Positions 45,780 through 57,377 of a DNA stretch of 64,000 bases are shown here, piece after piece. This DNA comes from Azolla pinnata (lineage: Eukaryota; Streptophyta; Polypodiopsida; Salviniales; Salviniaceae). How positions within the stretch are numbered: the stretch's first letter is position 1; the number at the start of each line of letters is the position of its first letter. The translations under genes were made by a program, and so were the position numbers. The DNA lies in NCBI GenBank assembly GCA_037176905.1, contig JBBBWG010026712.1, positions 1 to 64,000 on the forward strand, written 5' to 3'. The notes beneath the pieces were generated by a model. The model saw only the letters and a program-made list of their open reading frames with translations. It was not told the origin of the DNA and searched no databases.

Positions 45780-46296
45780 GTGTGCCATGCATCATCAAAT
45801 AGAAGATCTTCTTGCAAGTGCCCAGAAGGATCATTCGCGACACGATTTGGTCATGTTCCTTGACAATCAATTCAGCCATACATTCATCAAGCTCTGCAGA
45901 AAGCATAATCGATAGACCATTCTTTGGTCATTTGCCAGAAACACAAACCATGGTCTACTATGCCACCATGATTACAGTCTCTGCCCACATGAGCTAAGCA
46001 ACTTCCTTTTTTCTCTGTTCCATATTCAGCTATGTGATCGAGCAGGTGCTATGCTTATTCACCATATCCATGTTGTGCATGTGCTGCAACCTGAGAGATT
46101 CTTGCAAATGCATCGTGCTCCCTCTAAATCAAAGAGATTCTTGCAAGTGCCTAGAACGATCAGCTGTGGCACGATTCTGTCATGTGCACAACATTGGTGT
46201 ACTATGCCACCATGATTACAGTCTCTGCCCACATGAGCTAAGCAACTTCCTTTGTCTCTGTTCCATATTCAGCCATTTGATCGAGCAGGTGCTTAT
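45780..46296 (-). pseudogene. Serially duplicated, decayed copies of the PPR gene 3' end
   Basis: The last ~350 bp of the neighbouring PPR coding sequence recur downstream. 45812-46030 resembles 46380-46650, and 46021-46195 closely resembles 46262-46432. A block starting ACTATGCCACCATGATTACA occurs at about 45957 and 46199, 242 bp apart, and matches the diverged coding segment near 46570. So two incomplete copies follow the gene in tandem, in the same orientation. They carry stops and no full PPR motif set, and arose by local duplication. Confidence 0.8.
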
Positions 46297-47700
46297 TCAC
46301 CATATCCATGTTGTGCATGTGCTGCAACCTAAGAAATTCTTGCAAATGCATTGTGCTCGCTCTAAATCAAAGAGATTCTTGCAAGTGCCCAGAAGGATCA
46401 GCCGCGGCACGATTCTGTCATGTGCACAACATTGCTCAAGAATCAGTTCAGCCTCGTGTAGACGGCCTGCTCTTCCCAAGAGATCGATCACACATTCATC
46501 GTGCTCTGCAATGGGCATAATCTGAAGGTCATTTTTCTTTAAGCATAGCCAGAAATGCAGACCCTGGTCTACCAGTCCCCCGTGACTGCAGGCTATGAGC
46601 ATGTTAAGATAAGTGACTTCATCCGGCTCTGTTCCATGTGCGACCATGTCATTCCACGATTGCAATGCATTTTCACCGTACCCATGTTGTGCGTAAGCTG
46701 CAATCATTGCTGACCATGAAACGGCATCTTTTCTATGCATCCGATCAGATGTCCACAAGGCATCTTCTAAGCTGCCACATTTCGCATACATGTTCATAAT
46801 TCCAGTTGCTATACTCACATTGGATTCAAGCCCAGTAAGCAGAATCTTGTTGTGTAATGTTTTTCCCTCAATCAAGCTTCCATCCTCCAATACGCAAACC
46901 GATAAAAAACACAAAAAGCTCACATCATCGGGTGCAAGTCCTTCTTTCTGCAGATTTGCAAATAAGATTCGAACCTTCTCGCTGCGCCTGTTTCGAGCAA
47001 ACGCTGCCATCAATGCATTCCAGCTAACCACGTTTTTTTTCAATATCCCGTCAAAAACGTGACTGGCATCAGATAAATACCCAAGCTTTCCATACAAAGT
47101 TATCGCTGTGGTTGCCAGTATAACATCGGTTTGAAACCCAGAAAATGTTGTCATGGCAAGAACACTCTTGTTCTCTACTCCTGCATCATGCCTAATGCAT
47201 GCATCTAGAATACACACATAAGTTACCCTATTAGGAATCGTGGATTCTTGTAGCATTTGCTTAAAAAACTGCAACGCCACTGTGATACTACACCCTTGGT
47301 GAGAATATGCCGAAAGCATAGCATTCCAAGTGACAACATTCCGCACAGCCATCCGTCGGAATACCTCCCTGGCAATCGCAAGGTCGCCGCATCGATCATA
47401 CATACTAATAAGCGACGTGTTTGTAATAACGTCCAAATCCATGTTCCTGCATATGGCATAGACATGGATCTTCTTGCCTGCCGCGAGGTTTTCGTGGCTT
47501 ATACATCCCGAGAGGGCATGCACGTACGTGATTCCATCGGGCAGGGTGCAGTCTTGCATCGTCATAACCTCGAAGAGCTGAAGGGCCATCGCGTTACGGC
47601 CATTTCTGGAGAATGCGGAGAGCATGAGGTTCCAGGGACGTGCATCCTTGGCGTCCATGCCCTGGAACCAGGCACGAGCTCTCGAGCTTGGAGCGGACAT
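46297..47700 (-). CDS. PLS-class PPR protein, apparently N-terminally incomplete
   Basis: Single exon, 467 aa. About ten PPR motifs, with SLISMYDRCGD, NVVTWNAMLSAYSHQG, MNMYAKCGSLEDA and DAVSWSAMIAAYAQHG. The end has IDLLGRAGRLHEA, normally just before the E domain, but E/DYW is replaced by a short Cys-rich tail (FLGCSTCTTWIW). That tail coincides with the start of the downstream duplications. The first ATG falls inside a motif (ARAWFQGMDAKDARPWNLML), leaving no room for an organelle targeting peptide. Either an upstream exon was missed or the gene lost its 5' end. No intact upstream frame was found before the GGTTT array at 47.88 kb. Organelle RNA binding is the family role; whether this copy works is doubtful. 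Confidence 0.75.
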   Translation of the reverse strand: MSAPSSRARAWFQGMDAKDARPWNLMLSAFSRNGRNAMALQLFEVMTMQDCTLPDGITYVHALSGCISHENLAAGKKIHVYAICRNMDLDVITNTSLISMYDRCGDLAIAREVFRRMAVRNVVTWNAMLSAYSHQGCSITVALQFFKQMLQESTIPNRVTYVCILDACIRHDAGVENKSVLAMTTFSGFQTDVILATTAITLYGKLGYLSDASHVFDGILKKNVVSWNALMAAFARNRRSEKVRILFANLQKEGLAPDDVSFLCFLSVCVLEDGSLIEGKTLHNKILLTGLESNVSIATGIMNMYAKCGSLEDALWTSDRMHRKDAVSWSAMIAAYAQHGYGENALQSWNDMVAHGTEPDEVTYLNMLIACSHGGLVDQGLHFWLCLKKNDLQIMPIAEHDECVIDLLGRAGRLHEAELILEQCCAHDRIVPRLILLGTCKNLFDLERAQCICKNFLGCSTCTTWIW

Positions 47701-47879
47701 GGAAGGGAGAGAGGAGCCATGGGTAGCATCTAGAGCTGACGGCGATCAGAACCATTGCTCGAGGGTCCTTCACCTTGATGTAGAGCCATGGCGATCGGTA
47801 GCAAGAGTTCTTCGTGTTGAGTAGCAATGTGAGCTTAAACCAAAACAAGCTGCGGTTTGAAGACGGTTCGGTTTTGATA

Positions 47880-48370
47880 TAAAGGAGTTTCTAAGTTTGG
47901 TTCGGTTTCCCTTTTTTCGATTTGGTTTGGTTTGGTTTGGTTTGGTTTGGTTTTGCTTCGGATTGGTTTCAGCTCGGTTTGGTGTGAGAATGAGTTAAAT
48001 CGGTATAGTTTGGTTTGGTTTGGTTTAGATTGTTTATAGATCTGGTATAAGGAGGTTCTAAGTTTGGTTTGGTTTAAGAATGAGTTAAATCGGTATAGTT
48101 TGGTTTGGTTTGGTTTGGTTTGGTTCTGATTTGGATGGGTTTCAGCTCGGTTTGGTTTGAGAATGAGTTAAATCGGTATAGTTTGGTTTGGTTTGGTTTA
48201 GATTGTTTATAGATCTGGTATAAGGAGGTTCTAAGTTTGGTTTGGTTTCCCTTTTTTCGATTTGGTTTGGTTTTGGTTTGGTTGGGTTTCAACTCGGTTT
48301 GGTTTAAGAATGAGTTAAATCGGTATAGTTTGGTTTGGTTTGGTTTGGTTTAGATTGTTTACAGATCGCT
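47880..48370. repeat. GGTTT-rich minisatellite
   Basis: TTTGG runs are embedded in a larger unit of about 100-190 bp: GAATGAGTTAAATCGGTATAG, GGTTTGGTTT, then GATTGTTTATAGATCTGG and AAGGAGGTTCTAAGTTTGG. Anchors TTAAATCGGTATAG start at about 47994, 48085, 48168 and 48314. Single degraded TTTGG runs continue to about 48940. Confidence 0.85.
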
Positions 48371-49490
48371 TTAGTTCGGCTCTAAGAGTGCAATCTTACC
48401 GGGCTTGATAAGGTAAATTCCAAGTTTCGATTTTGGTTTTTAATCTTTCTTAGTTTAATATCTGTCTTTACGATAAAAATGTATTTTCTTAGTTTGAGCT
48501 TGGAATTGGATACTCTGGACTATGTCCTGTGCATATATGTTCGACGAACATAGTGCTTATATGTTCGACAACAGTATATGTAAATTTTGCAATTATTTAC
48601 TTTTGATGAAACAACCTATGTCAATTCTGAAACTTTGTTGTGTTGTTATGCTTAAAATAGTATGTATTTTGAGAGTATTGGGTTAAACTTTTTAATAATT
48701 TATCCAATTTGGTTATGATTGTTTCATTAGTTTCTTTAGTTTGGTTTCTGAACCCGTTTGTTTCGGTGCGCAATATTTAAGAAGCCGCTTGGTTTGATTT
48801 ATCCTTTTCCCTTACTGTTTGGTTTTAAATGGTTTGGTTTTTAATATGAGGTTTGGGTTTGACTTATATTATTCGAGTTTGGTTTAAGCTCGGTTCAATT
48901 TGGTTTCAGCAAAAAAAAAACTAAGCTAAACCAAACCGGAGCTGGGCCCATTGCTAGTGTTGAGGACATGGCATGAGCTATGTGGATTTAGGGTTTAGGA
49001 TTAGCAGCATAACAGGCCAAGCAAAAACAGGCTTAATAGCCTCTAAACAATTGGGTAATCGGAGCACGCATCCGATCATTTCCCCGTAAGATAACGGAAT
49101 CTATCCTCGTCGGATTACACGCCGCGCATAACCGAGATGCGGATTCCGAATGCCCGGAATCTAAAAACACGCCAGCCCGAACCCAAGTTTCCATACCGAG
49201 CCAGTTTTCTCGGAGTTGATATCTATCGATCGATCTATCGATCGTCCGTAAGACGGAATCCTGTCAGAGGCCCGAATCTGAACAATCGGGATCTGAACGT
49301 GTCTTCGAACTGGAGAGTTATTCGCATCGACTCGATTTCTTCTGATGTCAGGCAACACGCACATGATGCATGCATCCAGCCATTCCGCCATGCATACATG
49401 CATCCACATGGATGTGCCACATGGGTGAACACCGTATGTATACGACGCGTCCGGCCCCATTTCTTTCCGTAGAAACCGCGCCTCTACGGG
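48371..49490. other. Spacer between divergent PPR and SDH2 genes
   Basis: AT-rich DNA with scattered TTTGGTTT blocks, then GC-richer sequence with (CGAT) at about 49225-49243 near SDH2. No coding feature recognised. Confidence 0.55.
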
Positions 49491-49494
49491 ACCG

Positions 49495-49503
49495 TATAAA
49501 ATA
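49495..49503 (+). promoter_or_regulatory. Candidate TATA box of SDH2
   Basis: TATAAAATA lies 166 bp upstream of the SDH2 start codon, in GC-rich surroundings. Position and sequence fit a core promoter; no transcript data. Confidence 0.45.
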
Positions 49504-49668
49504 CGCAGCTTCTGCAGCAGCTCCCGCCGCGAACTCTCTCTGCAACGCCGACTGTCGAAGCAGAGCTTGCGACGCGGACGCGGACGAGGACGAGGACGAG
49601 GACGACGGGTCTTCAGCGAGAACCAAAGAAAGGAAGCAGGAGAACTTCGTTGTTAACGGCCGCCCGCC

Positions 49669-52019
49669 ATGTCTTTGTCATCCAGGCTTCTTCGCAACGC
49701 TTCGAACCCTAGTCGGCTCCGTTTCGTCAGATCAACCGCCACAGCTCCCGCAGGTGCTCCTCCTCCTACTGCTCATGCTCCTCCTCCCACATCTTCTAAG
49801 AAGCCGCCGAACTTGAAGAAGTTCTCCATTTATCGCTGGAATCCCGACGTCGGTGGGAAGCCTCAAATGCTAACGTACACGATCGACACCAACGATTGTG
49901 GGCCTATGGTGCTGGATGCTCTCATCAAGATCAAGAACGAGTCCGATCCTTCCCTGACCTTCCGGCGATCGTGCCGCGAAGGGATCTGTGGCTCTTGTGC
50001 CATGAACATCAATGGATGCAATGGTCTTGCTTGCTTGACCGAGATTGACCCCTCGCCCAGCCAAGAAACTCCTATATTACCCCTTCCTCACATGTTTGTG
50101 GTCAAGGACTTGGTTGTCGACATGACTAACTTCTACAATCAGTATAAGAGCATTGAGCCATGGCTCAAGACAAAGAATCCTCCTACGGTTAAAGGGAAGG
50201 AGTATCTTCAATCAAAGAAAGATCGCAGTAAGCTTGACGGCATGTATGAATGCATCCTTTGTGCTTGTTGTAGCACATCATGCCCTAGCTACTGGTGGAA
50301 TCCTGAGAAATACCTTGGGCCAGCTGCACTTTTGCAAGCACACCGGTATGTATGCAATGTCTCCATCTTATTCAGAATATTGTTTTATATTGATTTCTTT
50401 CCTGGATGTTTGTTTGTTTCTTTTAGTCAATTACTGTTAGATTCAGGCTACTAGTGACACTGGAATCTTATTATTTCCATTTTACGAGTCTTAAATTGTT
50501 TTCCTAGCTATATCCTTGAGATGAAGGCTCTATTATTTCCATTTTGTTTGTTTCTGGAGTAACTATGTCCAGATAAAAGGTATGAGTAGTAACCGAAGGT
50601 TTCCATTGTTGCAATCTTGTTCCTTTCCTTGAAAGGTGTTTGCTTTTTTCTCTGTACAGATATATAATGCACATGAGTAGATCAATATAACATCATTAGT
50701 ATCATGCTCCTCTCCTTTCACAATGCTAACTTGTTACGTGGTCACAGTTAGGCATAGTAAACATTAGCAAAGGGATGTATGTATGTATATACACTGCTTG
50801 CATACTCGATTTATCATGAATTGTTGCACCATCCCCTCACAAATACATCTTTTTATTATGAAAATGCTCATATATAAAAGTTGATTAGCATGAATATAAG
50901 AAAAATGTTTCAGTCCATATCTTACCTGAAAGTTTCTAATAATAAAACTCATGCGCCACATAAATTCCTAAAAGCTCTATGATCTATTAAAGACAATCAT
51001 AGGCTAGTTGGTTCTTGTTTTATTGTCGTTGTTAGGCTTAAAGATTGCTAGCAGATGAAGCTTCAGTTAATGGTCTCAGTATGCAAACGGTTACTAAGAG
51101 TTTAGTTTTGTTATCATTTTTATTGAATGATGATAAAAAAGAGGGTGAAGAGAATGGAAATGTGTTTCATTGACAACTTTGTTTTCAATCTCATTAAGTG
51201 ATGATAGTAAGAGTGAAACTACCACAATAGTGAACCTGAGTGTGTTCTCATGAGAACGAATATATTATTTGTAACTGAAAGGTCGATGTTGTATAAGAAT
51301 GGCAGCTTCACAATTAAAATATGGTAAAAAAAAATCTGGACTATTCTAGAAAAAATCTGGTTCAGGTACAGAACTTAGTTTTGCTTACAAAAGTGCCATT
51401 TATGTCACGACTTTCAAGTTTTTCATGCATAAAGTGGAATATTGTGATTTTGAAGAAAGGTAATTACTTGAAGCTTAATCCAAACATAATATGTTTGAAT
51501 TTATTTCTTTTGAACAAAAAGTTAGTGCTAACCAGATAGATTTGAATCCTGTTAAGTGTGTTAAGTACATTCACACCATGTACTTGAACAATTTTTAATG
51601 TACTCTCACCGCTTGTTTGTTATCTTTAAGAATTTGTTTAACAGTTGCATGTATTCCGTTGTATCGAGTTTCTGATGCTTTTATCATATACCAGTGAGAT
51701 TGTTTTAGTAAGAAACTCCGTCACTAAGCTGACCTATTTTTAATATAAATTTTGCTTTCTAGAAAATCATAGTAAAAACTTAGTGCTTAGATTATTCAAA
51801 ATCTGTACTGAGTATGACCTTATGTGTTGTATATCAATAAGGTGGGTGGCGGATAGTCGTGACGAGTTCACAACTGAAAGGCTGAAATCTATAGATGATG
51901 AATTCAAGCTTTACCGATGCCATACGATAATGAACTGTGCAAGAGCTTGTCCAAAAGGCTTGAACCCAGGTATGCAAATAGCCAAGCTGAAGCAGTTGCA
52001 GGTCACGAGACCCACATGA
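49669..52019 (+). CDS. SDH2: Succinate dehydrogenase iron-sulfur subunit, mitochondrial
   Basis: Complex II subunit passing electrons from FAD-bound SDH1 to ubiquinone. Exons: 49669-50345 and 51842-52019 (phase 2 junction), giving 284 aa. Residues 1-45 are Ser/Arg/Pro/Ala-rich without acids, a mitochondrial presequence. The [2Fe-2S] ligands are C102, C107, C110 and C122 in [21 protein letters not shown]-type order. The [4Fe-4S] and [3Fe-4S] clusters are supplied by [12 protein letters not shown] (C195, C198, C201, C205) and by the [14 protein letters not shown] segment in exon 2. The intron is about 1.5 kb and falls in the conserved [11 protein letters not shown] site. The gene is nuclear, with ordinary nuclear codon use and an intron. 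Confidence 0.97.
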
Positions 52020-53128
52020 TTTGCTTATGGGTTATCGCCACATGATTTGACCATGGATTGATTATCAGCAAGGATGACATCTTTATGATTCAGAATGCCA
52101 GTTCGGCGTCTCATACTGTGTGAGAACTTGTGAATAGACTATGTTGGTGTTGGGAGTATTTTATTCAACGTTCACAAGCTTCAATCATGTACAACTTGAA
52201 TAAGTTTCTGTAATAATGTTTGGAAGTAGTGTGGTGTTTAGGACTCTTGGGTTTGGATAATCGATGGCACCTTTTTTATATGATACCTGGAGAATTTATG
52301 TATTTACCATATTTATAATGTATGGAATAACTTGACAACAGATTATAAGTCGATTTCCTCCTAGGCTTCATTCTGAAGTCTAAATTCGTCTTTTGCACGA
52401 ACTAGATTCTAAGTCTGTTATGTTTATTGTAATTGTGGTAACTGAAGTGTAACTGCGCGTGATTCTATACTTTGTGTTCTCGATATACTAAGTCTTTCTC
52501 TCATAAGATTTTTGAAGTAGGTTGCTCTTATGGAAACTGTTTTTCAATCTCTGGCGTACTTTTGGTATTTTAGTTCTTAGCATTCGCTACAAACTATTTA
52601 TAGAATTCCACTACATTTCAGCAAGACTGGTGGTAACATATGTTGCTTGATTCTTATTGGTGGTTCCACAGAATTGAAGATCAGCATTCCATTACAAAAA
52701 GTATTAGAGGAGCTCGAGAGAGGGACACTGAAAACTGTGAATACACAATGCTCCATATTTAACACAAAAATCCTCAAGAATAGCAACGTGGGCCTGTTTA
52801 CAACGTAATATCAATGGGATATAAATAAAAACAATAATGGTGGCAGGGTAATATGCATACTGAGGCATTATTTGCATAGTACAACTCTCTCTTATCAAGC
52901 TGTAGAAATTCTTCAGATTATCTTATTGGCAAAATCTTACAGTGATCAAAATCTTTGGCAAAATAGTTGTCTAGTAAGTAGAGGGAAACCGTGGATAAGA
53001 AAGTACTTGTGAAACTCTGGTTGGTTAGCTCGGAGGCTGAAGAAAGAAGTCTTTCTTTCTTACTTACCTCATCTAGGCCCTTATTGGATGAAGCCTTTTG
53101 CCGTTTTGCTCACGATTGCATGCGTTTC
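52020..53128. other. Convergent spacer, nothing coding
   Basis: 3' flanks of SDH2 (+) and the coiled-coil protein gene (-). Nothing else recognised. Confidence 0.6.
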
Positions 53129-55591
53129 TTACTTCCATCTCTTTCTTTGGCCTCTATTCTCATTAGCCTTGTTGAGACCGTCAAGACTATTTCTCAGATG
53201 CTTGCTCTTATTGACCCATTTCCCATCTCTCTTGCTGATGGTGTTGGGTTCAACACCAGAAAGCACATTGCTATCTCTTTCGCTCTTCTTCCTGCGAGTT
53301 CTAAACTTATCAGTAACATCATCTTCCAATTGCCCTGAATCATTTTGATTGTTATGAGGCACTCCACCACCGGCTTTGCGTTTGCTAGTGCCGTCCTCAA
53401 TCTGCTCCGAGAATGAATAACTACTGCTAACAGATGAGCTGTACCTGAGCTTTCTAGCAGGTCTAGTGGGAGAAGTGAAGACAATGTTGCTTCTGTCTGC
53501 CTTATTTCTTGACTGGCCATACCGTCCAGCACTGGAAGGTCGCAGAGATTCTGTTTGACTAGCACTGCTCGTCCTCACAGGCGTTGCTTGTTCAACGATA
53601 CTGCTACTACTGCTCCACCTCAGTTGATCTATATCACCGTTAGCTTTTCTACATTTGGAGAAAGATTTCTGTTGCAATATACCATCAGTTCCTGATCCTA
53701 GATTTTTACGACTGCGATCACTTTTAACGTCCTCTGACTTGGAACTGTCCACCTCCAAAAACCCATAAATGTTCTCGAGGTCATTCACCAAGCAGAGCTC
53801 AAAGGAACCCTCCATGTCACTACAGCTTATATGAGGTATTCTCTCTTTGTTACTGTCTACCGGAGATTCTTTTGGGGAACTCTGAGACTTACAGCTCTCA
53901 ACATCAGCATAGCCATTTTGTTCTTTTTCCAACGAATCCCGTACCATAGAGAGCTCAAAGGAGTCTGTCAGGCGAGTTATGTCTTTCCAAGGCGAAAGAA
54001 GACATTGGGGTGTCTCTGAAGTATCTGTAGCCTCTATAGGGCTCATTTCCAGATTATATAGAACATTGCTTGTAACAAACGTTTGTAGAGAGGATGCATC
54101 TACTTCACCCGTCACCTGATTCACTTGCAGCGTTCTTAGATCAGATATCTGTCAAATCAAGTGGAGAAACCATTCAGACATTGATGTTGATCATACCATG
54201 AGAAGTTAGCTTGTGAGCGAAAAAAGCCTTACAATTCCATGAAGAACAGTTATCTCTTCTTCAAGTCTAGAAATCTTTAAATCCTTCATATGACAATCCT
54301 CGATGCACAAACTCAACGTCTGTCAAACAGTCAAATATCATTATGTTTTAGTTCTTCTCTATTGCATTTCGTAACGGAGATTCTTCTGTTCATATTCCAC
54401 TGCTCTCACCTTGTTTACATCTTCAAGTGCTTCGTTCCACGCATCAGTCCCAACTTCCAACTGCAGTGCACCACAGGAAATGTTTATGAAATATTAAGTG
54501 GAACTTTCTCTAGTGAAGAAAATCAGCAAAATTATATCCACTACAAAAATAAGGCTATGTTAGTGTAACCACCATAATTGTGCCATGCACTATAGACATA
54601 TAAGTCAATATTCTATTGACCGTAGTGTGTCACAATATAAATGACAAGTCTATATTGACATATAATTATCAGACATAGCGGAGCAATAACAACTGTAAAA
54701 TCTATTTATCTACATTATATACATACATACATAGACTCATCACCACCTTGGATGTCTTCAAGAGATTATGTGCATTTTCGTTATAATCACCACCTAACGT
54801 ATCAAGGTTGAATTTCCCTATTATAATCGTTAAATATTGAAATAAACCTGTCAATACCTTTGTAGATTCCACTCTGCCTCCTAAACCTCTGTCAGCTACT
54901 TCTTGTCGGGGATGATCAATCTGCATAAAGTGTTGGAAACAGTCACATGGATCATAAATCATACCTCTTGAATTGTTCATGAATTGCATGGAACACGCAT
55001 ACAATCATGAAAGCCTGACTTGTTAAGAAGAATATATGGGAGAGGATATTAAGCTGACGATACTAGATGGCTTAGAAAAGGCAAAGGCACCTGATTTAGC
55101 GGAAATTCAGAAGCAGGCCATTGGGGAGTGGCTATATCCATCAGCTTCTCGAGAGGAAGTGATGGAGTGGAAGCGTCATCAAATTGCTCTTCCGCTGTAG
55201 TAATCACTGAGAGCCTCTCTGAGAATGGCGCTATCACAGGAGAGTTTACATTCCGCTTGATCATATCCTTTGCTAAGCCCTCATCTTGCTCAGGAACACA
55301 ATTCCTGGCTTCATCGTGGATGAGCCTAGAGCCATTCATCTCTGATCTCTTTTGCCATAGTTGAGGGGTAGCGAACTGCTCCAGGGTGACAGCGTCACAT
55401 CTTGGTGTGGCTTCACTCATTCCGACATAACGATCATCCATGTTGTTAACAGAACCAGCACGGGCGAAGAAAGGAACCACGCTCTCCTTCCAGAACGACA
55501 AGTGTTCTTGGAGCTGTCTAACTTTCTCATGAAGAAGTCTGCATTCTCGTATCTGACAGCATGAGAAAATCTAATTATGTAATTCAGATCG

Positions 55592-55671
<80 letters not shown>

Positions 55672-57377
55672 AGCTTCTAAGCTTACCCGGTCTTGCAGTG
55701 CAGCCTCTAAGCTTCTGATCTTGTTGTCATCGTCTCTTTGCCTTAGAGCAGAAGCGGCAGTGAGCGTAACCGCTATCATCAGCACTCTATTGAGCGGCTC
55801 AAACCAATTACTCCAACTCCAAAATCCCGCTGTGCCTAATTTCACAGCATCAACATCCGGATGTACGCCATCAAAAGACATCCGAGCGTTAATAGATCTC
55901 CCAGACCTGATCTGAGGTAATCCTGATCGATTCTCAGAAAAAAACGCCTGGAACATATTTCTTTTATTGGTTTGCAGAGAATGCAAGCTCGTTCTGAAAC
56001 TGAAATGGTCCTCGCTTCTGAGCCTCAATGTCGATAGTGGAACGGCCATCTTACAGAAAGAAATGCTTTTTGCAGGAAGAACGATGGAACAGTGATCAAA
56101 ATCAGTGAGATTGTCCTGCAGTTTCGGGTCACGATCCTCATCGTTAACTGAGCATCGCTCAGGTTTTCCATCTGCTACAGCTCCAGCTTTGACGCAATAC
56201 TGATCGAATCCTTCAGATTCAGGTGAAGATTCCTCTCCAGAATGATAGCCACCGAACATTGGCCCTGCATATTCAGGCAAAATAATATGAGTTTCTTTCG
56301 ACATGAGTACTTATCTACTCAATACACAAACAGCTTCTAGTGAAGCATCGACATGTAGAATCTGGTCAGCAAGAAAGCCAACTCAATTATCTTGGAAACG
56401 GATAAACTTCAAAAAAGAATCAAACAGAAGTGCAAGCTTAGTCTCAATAAGAGACGTGGGATTTGATTAGTGGTTTCCAACATGTAAACCTTTAGTTAGT
56501 AGACGCACTAAACCATCAAAAGATACAAACCGTAACAGTAGTAATAGCGAATGACAGAAGTGAAATCTACACAGTTGCAGGGACCAAGGATATTCAAAAT
56601 CTAAAATCTCGGAGAACGATAATAGGAAGGGAATCTACTTATTGAAAACTACGACTGTAATCTGTACACATGCCTAAAGGGTAAATCTCAAAACTGTACT
56701 CGCACTTCAAGACGGTGAAAGTCATGGAAGATTGATTACGCAGTCAGCGATACGATGCTCCGAAGTAGATCAAGCTGTTGAGTGAAGGAGGCTTGTGAAT
56801 CATGAGAGAATTTCTACAATCTGTCAACACACAAGCATGAAAAAATTCAAAGATTGATCATGCAATCAGAGAGCAGTCAAAGCAGAAAACCAAAAAGCTG
56901 GAGGAGCAAACATAAGCCAAAAAACATAAGATTGATAGCACGTTCCTGCAAAAGAATTTGGCACAGGAATTGCGGTGACGACAGAAATCCTAACAGAAAG
57001 AGAAAAAACGCATGTGTACACTTACTCACTCAAAGGACTAAAAAGGCCGAAGCTGGTTCCTTCAGAGAATGACAACGACAAAAGCAATCACCTGATCGAG
57101 ATGGCGAGGCAGGAAAGATGAGGCGAAGCTTGTTCAGAGAACGGTTGGAGCTCCCATGCCTAGGGCTGCGGTTCCTCGGTAGGAATTCGCCGTGCGAAAG
57201 CGTAAGAAAGCGAGAGTTGGTTGAGCACCGTCCTCGCCATCGCCAGTTTCGAGCGCCGAAACCCGGAAGGATCTACGGCGAGCGAGCGAGGTTCGCACGG
57301 AACGAAGAGAGAAGGATCGGGAGCAGACCTTCGAACGCCTGCTGCAGAAGAAGAATCGGAGCGAACGAAGCTTCCAT
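53129..57377 (-). CDS. Unrecognised membrane-anchored coiled-coil protein
   Basis: Exons (minus): 57377-57329, 56264-55687, 55552-55091, 54920-54747, 54460-54410, 54319-54233 and 54148-53129. Phase 1 at the first junction and 0 elsewhere, giving 806 aa. An alternative exon 4 end at 54858 (AAG|GTATTG) would drop 37 residues. I do not recognise the family. One hydrophobic segment at about 173-190 (PLNRVLMIAVTLTAASAL) follows a Trp-rich FWSWSNWFEP stretch. A coiled coil starts directly after it (RSLEAALQDRIRECRLLHEKVRQLQEHL), and another small one is at about 435-463 (ISRLEEEITVLHG). The long C-terminus is Ser/Asp/Lys/Arg-rich and looks disordered, ending in basic QRKRWK. Exon 1 encodes 16 residues. 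The plan suggests a tail- or mid-anchored organelle or ER tethering protein, but that is inference only. Confidence 0.75.
55594..55670. repeat. (CT)n in intron 2 of the coiled-coil gene
   Basis: About 38 uninterrupted CT dinucleotides in the short intron 55553-55686. On the gene strand this is a GA tract between donor and acceptor, so the intron is mostly repeat. Confidence 0.95.
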
